Below, one piece after another: positions 26,455 through 36,341 of a stretch of 64,000 nt of DNA. This stretch comes from Pseudomonadota bacterium. GTDB lineage: Bacteria > Pseudomonadota > Alphaproteobacteria > Dongiales > Dongiaceae. Position numbers and translations under genes: made by a program. Positions within the stretch are counted from its first letter, which is position 1. Every line of letters begins with the position of its first letter. The stretch lies in contig JACPDN010000016.1 of the NCBI GenBank assembly GCA_016183985.1, positions 36,084-100,083 on the forward strand, written 5' to 3'. The notes under the pieces are model-generated. The model was given only the letters and a program-made list of their open reading frames with translations, made no database searches and had not been told where the DNA came from.

Positions 26455-26490
26455 AAAAAAAAGAAAACGGGGCCTGCAAAAGCCCCGTTT
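26455..26490 (-). terminator. Rho-independent terminator of the sulfate-binding protein gene
   Basis: On the minus strand a 9-bp stem AAACGGGGC/GCCCCGTTT with an 8-nt loop runs into TTTTCTTTTTTTT. It lies 27 bp after the sbp stop codon and before the SDR gene. Confidence 0.9.
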
Positions 26491-26516
26491 CCGTTGTTAA
26501 CAGAGGTTGATAAGGA

Positions 26517-27539
26517 TCAGTTCGCCGGTTGATAGATCTGGTCGAAGGTTCCGCCATCGCCGAAATGCTCCGGCTGTGCCTTGGCCCAGCCACCGAATGT
26601 GTCATCGATGGTGAGTAGATTGACCTTGGGGAAGTCCTTCTCATGCGCGGCTGCAACCGTGGGATCGGTTGGGCGATAGAAGTTCTCCGCAGCGATCTCC
26701 TGGCCTTCCGGCGTGTAGAGATAGTTGAGATAGGCCTCGGCCGCTTTCCGCGTGCCATGCTTATCGGCGACCTTGTCGACCACGGCGACCGGCGGCTCGG
26801 CGAGGATGCTGATGCTGGGGACGACGATGTCGAACTGGTCCGGGCCCAATTCCTTCACGGCGAGAAAGGCTTCGTTCTCCCAGGCAAGGAGTACGTCGCC
26901 GATGCCGCGCTGGACGAAGGTGGTGGTGGCACCGCGGGCGCCGGAATCGAGCACCGGCACGTGCTTGTAGAGATCCGTCACGAAGGCCTTCGCCGTATCT
27001 GCCGAACCGCCGGGCTGCTTCAGTGCCCAGCCCCAGGCGGCGAGATAGTTCCAGCGCGCACCGCCCGAGGTCTTTGGGTTCGGCGTGATCACTTCGACGC
27101 CTTCTTTCGTCAGGTCACCCCAATCCTTGATGCCTTTGGGGTTGCCCTTGCGCACCAGGAACACGATGGTCGAGGTGTAGGGCGAGGAGTTGTGTGGCAG
27201 GCGGGCCTGCCAATCCTTGGGCAGCAAACCGCCCTTCGCAGAGATCTCATCGATGTCATAAGCGAGGGCGAGGGTCACGACATCCGCCTCGAGCCCGTCG
27301 ATCACGGCGCGGGCCTGTTTACCGGAACCGCCGTGGGAGGCTTCGATGGAGAGGTCTTCGCCCGTCTCCTTCTTCCAATGCGCGGCGAAGGCCGTGTTGA
27401 ATTCCTTATAGAGCTCGCGCGTCGGGTCATAGGACACGTTGAGCAGCTGGGTTTCCGCCTGGGCAAGGCCCGGCAAGGCGGCCGCAAAAAGCGTCGCCAG
27501 TACGGCGGCAACTGACAGAGAACGTCTCGAAATCAACAT
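26517..27539 (-). CDS. sbp: Sulfate ABC transporter periplasmic binding protein
   Basis: A 340-residue secreted protein with a signal peptide ending GLAQA and the Sbp/CysP profile: [17 protein letters not shown] near the mature start, [53 protein letters not shown] and [19 protein letters not shown]. These segments carry the backbone and Ser/Thr contacts to the dehydrated sulfate ion. It is a single gene with its own terminator; the CysTWA membrane and ATPase genes are not in the window. The promoter contains the 62-bp element also found before the tauD-like gene, consistent with induction under sulfur limitation. Confidence 0.93.
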   Translation of the reverse strand: MLISRRSLSVAAVLATLFAAALPGLAQAETQLLNVSYDPTRELYKEFNTAFAAHWKKETGEDLSIEASHGGSGKQARAVIDGLEADVVTLALAYDIDEISAKGGLLPKDWQARLPHNSSPYTSTIVFLVRKGNPKGIKDWGDLTKEGVEVITPNPKTSGGARWNYLAAWGWALKQPGGSADTAKAFVTDLYKHVPVLDSGARGATTTFVQRGIGDVLLAWENEAFLAVKELGPDQFDIVVPSISILAEPPVAVVDKVADKHGTRKAAEAYLNYLYTPEGQEIAAENFYRPTDPTVAAAHEKDFPKVNLLTIDDTFGGWAKAQPEHFGDGGTFDQIYQPAN

Positions 27540-27612
27540 CTTAGCCTCCTGGAGCGCGACTTGGCCCGCGCCGGTTTCTATCCCACCAGACGGGTGTCTG
27601 GTTGGTAGAAAT

Positions 27613-27674
27613 CTAAATCTCTATCGACATAGTAGACAAACAAGCTTCACTTGAAAAGGCCACAAGTTTTTCTT
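27613..27674 (-). promoter_or_regulatory. 62-bp promoter element shared with the tauD-like gene
   Basis: The minus-strand copy of the element described at 22768-22829. It ends 73 bp before the sbp start, almost the same distance as in the tauD-like promoter. The conserved GCTTGTTTGTCTACTA block is unchanged and the spacing of all blocks is identical, with a variable 10-bp segment after AAAAACTT. Confidence 0.75.
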
Positions 27675-27788
27675 AAGGCGGCCACGGTATCCGCGCAGGC
27701 TTAAAAGCCGCGCGGGTGACCGCTTCTATGCTAAACACCTCACAAAGCTGGCGATTCCAGATCCCGTTCCGAAAGTCCTGCCGTCCTC

Positions 27789-29330
27789 ATGTTTTCTTTG
27801 CGCTCCTTCGCCACCGTCGGCGGCATGACCTTGATGAGCCGAATCTTGGGCTTCGTGCGCGAGGTGATGATCGCCCAGATCTTCGGCACCGGCCCCATCG
27901 CCGACGCCTTCATCGTCGCGATGCGCCTCCCCAATCTGTTGCGGCAGGTTTTTGCCGAGGGCGCGTTCAGCGCCGCCTTCGTTCCCGTCTTCACCCGCCA
28001 CCTCACCGAACGCGGCATGTCCGGCGCCCGGATCTTTGCCGAGCAGGTGATGGCGCTGCTGCTGGTGGCGCTGCTTATCGTGCTGGTGGCGGCCGAACTC
28101 GCCATGCCTTGGCTCATCCACATCTTCGCGCCGGGCTTCGATGCCGATCCGATGAAGTTCCAGGCGGCGGTGCTCTTCACCAGCATCACCTTTCCCTACA
28201 TCGTCTTCATGTCGCTCTGCGCCTTGCAGGGCGGCATGCTCAACGGCCTCCACAAATTCGCCGAGAATGCCGTGGCGCCGGTGATCCTCAACGCGATCCT
28301 CATTGCCACCATGTGGTTCATCAAGGGCGACGCGCTGTTCGTGGGCGAGGCGCTGGCCTGGTCGGTGACATTGTCCGGCCTCGTTCAGTTCCTGTGGCTG
28401 GCCAATGCCTGCCGGCGCGCGGGGCTGGCTTTGCGCCTGCCATTGCCGCGCTTCACGCCGGACGCGGTGCAGCTCTTCAAGCTGATGATCCCCGGCCTCT
28501 TCGGCGCCAGCGTGGTGCAGATCAATCTTGCCGTCTCCACCATCCTTGCCTCGCTGCATGCGGGGTCCGTCTCCTTCATCTATTACGCCGACCGGCTCTA
28601 CCAGTTGCCGCTGGCCTTGATCGGTTCCGCCATCGGCGTCGTGCTGCTGCCGGCCCTGACCCGCGCCCTCAGGAGCGGCGATCCGGCATCGGCCATGCAC
28701 ATGCAGAACCGCGCGCTGGAACTAGGCCTCGTTCTTTCCCTGCCGTCGATGGTAGGCCTCATCGTCGCAGCACTGCCCATCGTCACGACGGTCTATCATC
28801 GCGGCGCCTTCACCTATGACGATGCGGAAGCGGTTTCGATCGCCCTCATGATCATGTCGGCGGGGCTTCCGGCTTACGTCGCCAACAAGGCGCTGACCGC
28901 TGCGTTTCTGGCGCGCGAAGATACGACGACACCCTTCCGCCAGGCGGCGATCTCGGTGGCGGTCAACATCGCCATCAGCTTCTCGCTCACCTTGCCCTTC
29001 GGCTATATCGGTGTCGCCATCGGCGCCATGGTTTCGGCCTGGGTCAACGCCATCCTGCTCGGCACTATCCTCTATCGCCGCGGCTTCCTGGTGCTCGATG
29101 CGCGTTCGAAGCGGACCCTGCCGCGCTTGTTGCTTGCCTGCGTGGCCCTCGGTGGTGCCACCTGGGTCGCCGTCTACCTCATCTGGCCGGGCGGCCAGGC
29201 GGGGACGGAGGTACAGGCGCTCTCGCTCATCGGCATTATTGCGGCTGGTGCCACGGCCTTTGCTGCACTCGCGTTGCTGTTCCGCGTGGTCAGCATCGCC
29301 GAACTGCGCAATCTGCGGCGCAAGCGTTAA
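27789..29330 (+). CDS. murJ: Lipid II flippase MurJ
   Basis: A 513-residue inner-membrane protein of the MOP/MVF family that moves lipid II to the periplasmic face for peptidoglycan synthesis. It opens SLRSFATVGGMTLMSRILGFVREVMIAQIFG with the conserved SRxLGFxRE motif containing an essential Arg. ADAFIVAMRLPNLLRQVFAEGAFSAAFVPVF contains further conserved charged and Pro residues. About 14 hydrophobic segments are visible, as expected. It stands alone between the sulfur-linked sbp promoter and glpR. Confidence 0.95.
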   Translation: MFSLRSFATVGGMTLMSRILGFVREVMIAQIFGTGPIADAFIVAMRLPNLLRQVFAEGAFSAAFVPVFTRHLTERGMSGARIFAEQVMALLLVALLIVLVAAELAMPWLIHIFAPGFDADPMKFQAAVLFTSITFPYIVFMSLCALQGGMLNGLHKFAENAVAPVILNAILIATMWFIKGDALFVGEALAWSVTLSGLVQFLWLANACRRAGLALRLPLPRFTPDAVQLFKLMIPGLFGASVVQINLAVSTILASLHAGSVSFIYYADRLYQLPLALIGSAIGVVLLPALTRALRSGDPASAMHMQNRALELGLVLSLPSMVGLIVAALPIVTTVYHRGAFTYDDAEAVSIALMIMSAGLPAYVANKALTAAFLAREDTTTPFRQAAISVAVNIAISFSLTLPFGYIGVAIGAMVSAWVNAILLGTILYRRGFLVLDARSKRTLPRLLLACVALGGATWVAVYLIWPGGQAGTEVQALSLIGIIAAGATAFAALALLFRVVSIAELRNLRRKR

Positions 29331-29415
29331 AGGCAATTGGCAGGGCGCCACACCACCGACTAAGCTGCCAAGCACATGATCACTTCTCGCGATCACCCCA
29401 TGACCGGACCCGCCC

Positions 29416-30210
29416 ATGTTCACGCCGACGCCCCGTCAGAACGAGATCCTTGGCCTTGCCCGCCTTGCCGGCCGGGTCAATGTCGAGGATTTGGCCGCCA
29501 AATTCGACGTGACGCCGCAGACCATCCGCAAGGATCTCAATGATCTGTGCGATCAGCGCCTGCTGACGCGCACCCATGGCGGAGCGATCCTGGCGTCCGG
29601 CGTCGAGAACGTCGCCTATGAAGCGCGCCGCCATCTCGCGGACACCGAAAAGCGCCGCATCGGCGAACATGCGGCGTCCCTTATCTCGAACGGCTCCTCG
29701 CTCTTCATCAATATCGGGACCACGACGGAAGAAGTGGCGCGGGCGCTGCGCGGCCATGAAGGCTTGCTGTGCATCACCAACAACATCCATGTGGCAGGCA
29801 TCCTGCTGCCCTCGCAGCGCATTGACGTCATCGTGGCCGGTGGCATGCTGCGCCGGTCGGATGGCGGCATTGTCGGCGAGCAGGCGGTCGATTTCATGTC
29901 GCAGTTCAAGGTCGATTATGCCGTGATCGGCGTTTCGGCCATTGACGATGACGGTTCGCTGCTCGACTTCGACTATCGCGAGGTGCGCGTTGCCCAGGCG
30001 ATCATCGCCAATGCGCGCAATGTCATCCTGGTTGCTGATTCGATGAAGTTCGAACGCACCGCGCCGGTCCGTATCGGCCATTTGTCCGAGATCAACATCT
30101 TCGTCACCGACCGCGCGCCGCCGGAAAAGATCGTCGAGATTTGCCGCCACAGCGGCACCACGGTGGCTGTGGCTCCGGGCGCGCCGGTAGAGGAAAACGA
30201 GCCTGCCTAA
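29416..30210 (+). CDS. glpR: DeoR-family repressor GlpR
   Basis: A 264-residue repressor. The N-terminal winged helix is PRQNEILGLARLAGRVNVEDLAAKFDVTPQTIRKDLNDLCDQRLLTRTHGGA, the DeoR pattern. The C-terminal DeoRC domain has the phosphosugar-binding ISNGSSLFINIGTTTEEVARAL and later DYAVIGVSAIDDDGSLLDFDYREV. GlpR proteins respond to glycerol 3-phosphate or glycerol. It heads the glycerol locus, and TTTCG-rich repeats lie between it and glpD. The 285-bp gap to glpD contains those operators. Confidence 0.9.
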   Translation: MFTPTPRQNEILGLARLAGRVNVEDLAAKFDVTPQTIRKDLNDLCDQRLLTRTHGGAILASGVENVAYEARRHLADTEKRRIGEHAASLISNGSSLFINIGTTTEEVARALRGHEGLLCITNNIHVAGILLPSQRIDVIVAGGMLRRSDGGIVGEQAVDFMSQFKVDYAVIGVSAIDDDGSLLDFDYREVRVAQAIIANARNVILVADSMKFERTAPVRIGHLSEINIFVTDRAPPEKIVEICRHSGTTVAVAPGAPVEENEPA

Positions 30211-30326
30211 CGGCTTAGCGTCCTTTCGCATTTGCGAAATGCGCAAATCCCATAGTTCATTTCGTGCGTTTTAGCAGCGAATTCATGTGGATTCGAACTG
30301 CAAGCACGCTAATATTTTCTCTTGTC

Positions 30327-30371
30327 TTTCGTTTGGTTTCGTTTAACGATCATCAGCGAAAGTAACGAAAC
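30327..30371. promoter_or_regulatory. Probable GlpR operator: TTTCGTTT direct and inverted repeats
   Basis: TTTCGTTT occurs at 30327-30334 and 30337-30344 in a 10-bp period. The opposite strand has GTTTCGTTACTTTCG at 30357-30371, with the same 10-bp TTTCG period. DeoR/GlpR repressors typically use such TTTCG-type half-sites. Further TTCG/CGAA strings lie near 30226-30265. The site is about 125 bp before glpD. Confidence 0.65.
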
Positions 30372-30495
30372 TGATCATGTGTAACGACGCCGCCCGTTTT
30401 CGGACGGGCGAGCCAAGGCCCGGGAACGCGCGCCCGTAGAAATCGGGGGCGCTGGTCGGGGTCGGCCGTGATCAGAAGCGGAGGAATGCCGGATC

Positions 30496-32031
30496 ATGGC
30501 CAATACGGCCGAAATCTACGACATCGCCGTCATCGGGGGTGGCATCAATGGTTGCGGGATCGCGCGCGATGCGGTCGGCCGCGGTCTCAAGGTCTTGCTT
30601 GCCGAGCAGAACGATCTGGCGAGCGGCACGTCATCCGCCTCCACCAAGCTCATCCATGGCGGCCTGCGCTATCTCGAGCATTACGAATTCCGCCTGGTGC
30701 GCGAGGCGCTGATCGAGCGCGAGGTGCTGTTGAACGCAGCCCCTCATATCATCTGGCCGCTGCGCTTTATTCTGCCCCATCATAAAGGCTTGCGCCCGCG
30801 CTGGCTCATCCGCATCGGGCTCTTCCTCTACGACAATCTCGGCGGCCGTAAAATTCTCCCCGGCACGCGCTCCATCGACCTGCGTCATGACGCGGCAGGG
30901 GCACCGCTGAAGCCCGGTTTCACGCATGCTTTCGAGTATTCCGATTGCTGGGTCGAAGACGCACGCCTTGTCGCTTTGAATGCGCGTGACGCGGCCGAGC
31001 GCGGCGCCGACATCCATGTGCGTACGCGCTGCATTTCGGCGCGGCGCGAGGGCGATCTGTGGCAGTTGAAGCTGGAAGGCCCCAACGGCCAGGTTATCGA
31101 TGCCAAGGCCCGTGCCCTGGTCAATGCGGCCGGCCCCTGGGTCTCGAGTTTCCTCGGCGGTGCCGTCGGCATGAATGCGCCGGACAAGATCCGCACCGTC
31201 AAGGGCAGCCATATCGTGGTCGAGAAGCTCTTCGACCATGACCGCGCCTATATCTTCCAGAATGCCGACGGCCGCATTTGCTTCGCCATTCCCTATGAAC
31301 AGGACTTCACGCTCATCGGCACGACCGATGCTGATTACCAGGGCGAGCCAGGCAAGGTGGCGATCTCGGAGGCCGAAACCGATTACCTCATTGCCGCCGC
31401 CAACGAATATTTCCAGGCGGCGATCACGCGCGCCAATATCCGTTGGACCTATGCCGGCATCCGCCCGCTCTACGACGATGGCGCCAGCAAGGCGCAGGAT
31501 GCGACGCGCGACTACGTGCTGCGGCTCGACCACAAGGCCGGCGAGGCGCCTTTGCTCTCCGTTTTCGGTGGCAAGATCACGACCTATCGGCGCCTCGCAG
31601 AGGCGGCGCTCGAAAAGCTGCAGCCTTTCTTTTCCGGCATGAAGTCGCCCTGGACCGCACAGTCAACGCTTCCGGGTGGCGATTTCCCGGTGAACGCATT
31701 TGCGGCACAAGTCGGTGCACTGCAGCAGAAGTATCCGTTCCTGGAACTCAAGCAGGCGCGCCGCCTGATCCGTGCCTATGGTACGCGGGCCCTGCGCATC
31801 CTGGACAATGCGAAGAGCGCTAGCGATCTCGGCCGCCGTTTCGGTCCCAGCTTGACCGAGGCGGAGGTTAATTATCTCATGGACCAGGAATGGGCCAGAA
31901 GCGCCGAAGATATCGTCTGGCGCCGTTCCAAATTGGGCCTGCACATGGCAGCGACGGATATCGACGCGCTGCAGGCCTATATCGCCGGCCGCATGGCAGT
32001 GGCCGCGCCAAACAAGCTAACGGGTAGGTGA
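30496..32031 (+). CDS. glpD: Aerobic glycerol-3-phosphate dehydrogenase
   Basis: A 511-residue membrane-associated flavoprotein that oxidises sn-glycerol 3-phosphate to dihydroxyacetone phosphate and feeds quinones. The FAD motif is IAVIGGGINGCGIARDAVGRGL (from residue 10). SGTSSASTKLIHGGLRYLEHYEFRLVREAL is the GlpD signature, and WTYAGIRPLYDDG and GGKITTYRRLAEAA are the usual C-terminal FAD contacts. The stop codon overlaps a possible GTG of the next gene. Its position in the transporter operon couples uptake to catabolism; the glycerol kinase gene is not in the window. Confidence 0.95.
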   Translation: MANTAEIYDIAVIGGGINGCGIARDAVGRGLKVLLAEQNDLASGTSSASTKLIHGGLRYLEHYEFRLVREALIEREVLLNAAPHIIWPLRFILPHHKGLRPRWLIRIGLFLYDNLGGRKILPGTRSIDLRHDAAGAPLKPGFTHAFEYSDCWVEDARLVALNARDAAERGADIHVRTRCISARREGDLWQLKLEGPNGQVIDAKARALVNAAGPWVSSFLGGAVGMNAPDKIRTVKGSHIVVEKLFDHDRAYIFQNADGRICFAIPYEQDFTLIGTTDADYQGEPGKVAISEAETDYLIAAANEYFQAAITRANIRWTYAGIRPLYDDGASKAQDATRDYVLRLDHKAGEAPLLSVFGGKITTYRRLAEAALEKLQPFFSGMKSPWTAQSTLPGGDFPVNAFAAQVGALQQKYPFLELKQARRLIRAYGTRALRILDNAKSASDLGRRFGPSLTEAEVNYLMDQEWARSAEDIVWRRSKLGLHMAATDIDALQAYIAGRMAVAAPNKLTGR

Positions 32032-32036
32032 TTTTC

Positions 32037-33122
32037 GTGGCAGTCGAACTTGAAAATGTCGGCTTGACGGTGCGGGGTGCGGTGCACATCCACCCCACTT
32101 CGTTGCGCCTGGAACGCGGCACCATCAACGTGCTGCTGGGGGCGACGCTCTCCGGCAAGACGACCTTGATGCGCTTGCTCGCCGGTCTCGATCAGCCGAG
32201 CTCGGGCCGCGTCACCTATGACGGCCGCGACATGACGCGCGTGCCCGTCCGTAAGCGCAATGTCGCGATGGTCTATCAGCAGTTCATCAACTACCCGGCC
32301 CTCAGCGTCTACGAGAACATCGCCTCGCCGCTGCGTGTGCAAGGCGTCGCGAAGGCCGAGATCGAGACGAAGGTCGCGCGTGCTGCCTCGCTGCTGCGCC
32401 TCGAGCCTTATCTGCAGCGGACACCCTTGGAGCTTTCCGGCGGTCAGCAGCAGCGCACGGCGATCGCCCGCGCGCTGGTGAAAGGTGCCGATCTCGTCCT
32501 CCTCGACGAGCCGCTCGCCAATCTCGACTACAAGCTGCGCGAGGAACTCCGCGCGGAACTCCCGCGCATCTTCGGCGAATCTGGCGCCGTCTTCGTCTAT
32601 GCAACGACCGAACCTTCCGAAGCGCTGTTGCTCGGTGGCAATACAGCGACCCTGCATGAAGGCCGCGTCACCCAATACGGCCGCACGGTCGATGTCTATC
32701 GCCACCCGCATGACCGCATCACGGCCGAGGTCTTTTCCGATCCGCCGATGAACTTCGTCGATCTCAATCTCGATGGCAGCCACGCCCATCTGCCGAACGG
32801 CCAGAACATCCCGCAGATCGGAACGCTGCAGGGATTGGCGTCGGGCAGCTATGTGGTTGGCTTCCGTCCCAATCATGTGGCCGTCACTAATCGTCCCGGC
32901 CTGGTGCCGATCGCCGGCAAGACGGCGGTCAGCGAAATCACCGGCTCGGAAAGCTTCATCCATGTCGATGTCGGCGGCTTCCGCTGGATCGCACTCGAAG
33001 CCGGCGTCTATGAGCTCAATCCCGGCACCGACCTCACGATCTATCTCGACCCCGCGCGCTTCTTTGTCTTCGACGGCAACGGCCGTCTGGTGCGCGCTCC
33101 GCAATCGGAAGGGGGCCGGTAA
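32037..33122 (+). CDS. glpS: Glycerol ABC transporter ATP-binding subunit GlpS
   Basis: A 361-residue MalK-type ATPase of the GlpSTPQUV importer known from rhizobia. Walker A is GATLSGKT (35-42), the signature is LSGGQ (133-137) and Walker B is LVLLDE (153-158). The switch-histidine position reads VYATTEPSEA, so Thr 191 replaces His; this is not expected in an active site. A C-terminal TOBE-like regulatory domain follows. GTG at 32037 is the preferred start because AGGTGA lies five bases before it; GTG at 32028, overlapping the glpD stop, is also in frame. It probably forms a heterodimer with GlpT. Confidence 0.9.
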   Translation: MAVELENVGLTVRGAVHIHPTSLRLERGTINVLLGATLSGKTTLMRLLAGLDQPSSGRVTYDGRDMTRVPVRKRNVAMVYQQFINYPALSVYENIASPLRVQGVAKAEIETKVARAASLLRLEPYLQRTPLELSGGQQQRTAIARALVKGADLVLLDEPLANLDYKLREELRAELPRIFGESGAVFVYATTEPSEALLLGGNTATLHEGRVTQYGRTVDVYRHPHDRITAEVFSDPPMNFVDLNLDGSHAHLPNGQNIPQIGTLQGLASGSYVVGFRPNHVAVTNRPGLVPIAGKTAVSEITGSESFIHVDVGGFRWIALEAGVYELNPGTDLTIYLDPARFFVFDGNGRLVRAPQSEGGR

Positions 33123-33127
33123 GCGCC

Positions 33128-34204
<1,077 letters not shown>

Positions 34205-34210
34205 GGAACC

Positions 34211-35113
<903 letters not shown>

Positions 35114-35117
35114 GGCC

Positions 35118-35909
35118 ATGAAAAGCCGCCACATCATCCTCGGCGTCTATCTCGTCTTCCTGATGCTGCCGATCTATTGGCTCATCAATATGAGCTTCAA
35201 GACCACGACCGAGATCACGACGTCGATGACCTTGTTCCCGACGATGCCGACCCTGCAGAACTACCACGAGATCTTCACCAATCCGGCGTGGTTCGACGGC
35301 TTCGTCTTCTCGCTCACTTATGTTGCCATCAACACCGTGATCTCGATCCTGGTGGCGCTCCCCGCCGCTTATGCCTTCTCGCGCTACCGCTTCATGGGCG
35401 ATAAGCATCTCTTCTTCTGGCTGCTCACCAACCGCATGGCGCCGCCGGCGGTGTTTGCCTTGCCCTTCTTCAATCTCTATTCGGCGGTCGGCCTCTTCGA
35501 CACGCCTTGGGCTGTCGCCTTGGCGCATTGCATTTTCAACGTGCCGCTGGCGGTCTGGATCCTCGAAGGCTTCATGTCCGGCGTGCCGCGCGAGATCGAC
35601 GAGACGGCTTATCTCGACGGCTATTCCTTCCCGCGCTTCTTCGTGAAGATCTTCGTGCCGCTCATTGCCTCTGGCATCGGCGTCGCCGCCTTCTTCTGCT
35701 TCATGTTCTCCTGGGTGGAATTGCTGCTGGCGCGCACCCTCACCAACAACCAGGCGATTTCTTCGATCATGACCCGCACGGTGTCCGCCTCCGGCGTCGA
35801 TTGGGGCCTTTTGTCCGCGGCCGGCGTGCTGACACTCATCCCCGGCGCACTGGTCATCTGGTTTGTCCGCAACTACATCGCCAAGGGCTTTGCCCTGGGC
35901 CGCGTTTAA
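35118..35909 (+). CDS. glpQ: Glycerol ABC transporter permease GlpQ
   Basis: A 263-residue MalG-type permease with six predicted helices. The EAA loop is IDETAYLDGYSFPRFFVKIFVPLIASGI. ATG at 35118 is preceded by a GGAGG-containing stretch at the end of glpP; in-frame upstream codons lie inside glpP and are not conserved. The C-terminal NYIAKGFALGRV is the usual end of this class. It pairs with GlpP. The name follows the rhizobial importer and is not the E. coli phosphodiesterase. Confidence 0.92.
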   Translation: MKSRHIILGVYLVFLMLPIYWLINMSFKTTTEITTSMTLFPTMPTLQNYHEIFTNPAWFDGFVFSLTYVAINTVISILVALPAAYAFSRYRFMGDKHLFFWLLTNRMAPPAVFALPFFNLYSAVGLFDTPWAVALAHCIFNVPLAVWILEGFMSGVPREIDETAYLDGYSFPRFFVKIFVPLIASGIGVAAFFCFMFSWVELLLARTLTNNQAISSIMTRTVSASGVDWGLLSAAGVLTLIPGALVIWFVRNYIAKGFALGRV

Positions 35910-35927
35910 GGAAGGAGGGCCGAAACC

Positions 35928-36254
35928 ATGGAAACAGCTTGGATGGCCTGGACCTGGCAGACGGGTCTCTTCTTCATGCTCCTGGCCGGCGTGCTCACCG
36001 TCATGACGCTGCTCGCGATCTTCAAGCCGGAGACCGAGCGCGTGGGCGTCCTGCGCATTCCGACGACGCGCGGCGACCGCCTGTTTATTTCGCTGCTTTG
36101 CGCGGCGTTCATTCACCTCATCTGGATCTACCTCATGGGCAGCGACCCGATCACAACGCTGCCCATCGGCGAGGAAGGGTTCGAGGTGACGAGTGTGTGG
36201 ATCGCATCATTGATTTCCCTGGGGCTCGCCGGCGTCATTTTTCGCTGGGTCTGA
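35928..36254 (+). CDS. glpU: Small membrane protein GlpU of the glycerol importer (DUF2160 type)
   Basis: A 108-residue protein with three hydrophobic segments: about 8-27 (WQTGLFFMLLAGVLTVMTLLAIF), 50-68 (LFISLLCAAFIHLIWIYLMG) and 87-106. It lies between the permease and binding-protein genes, as GlpU does in the rhizobial locus, and matches the small DUF2160 membrane proteins found there. AAGGAAGGAGGGCC precedes the ATG. The precise role in transport is not established; an accessory to the permease is the usual view. Confidence 0.85.
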   Translation: METAWMAWTWQTGLFFMLLAGVLTVMTLLAIFKPETERVGVLRIPTTRGDRLFISLLCAAFIHLIWIYLMGSDPITTLPIGEEGFEVTSVWIASLISLGLAGVIFRWV

Positions 36255-36341
36255 AACCTTAAAGGGGACAAGAAGACCGACCTGGGTTGGCGTGCATCTC
36301 GGGATGGTCGTTAAGTCAATCGCACGCATGGAGGAACTGGC

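Noticed and set aside
30281..30300. A GATTCGAACTGCAAGC string resembling a tRNA T-arm
   Set aside because: It is only the T-loop-like half; no acceptor or anticodon stems could be folded around it.
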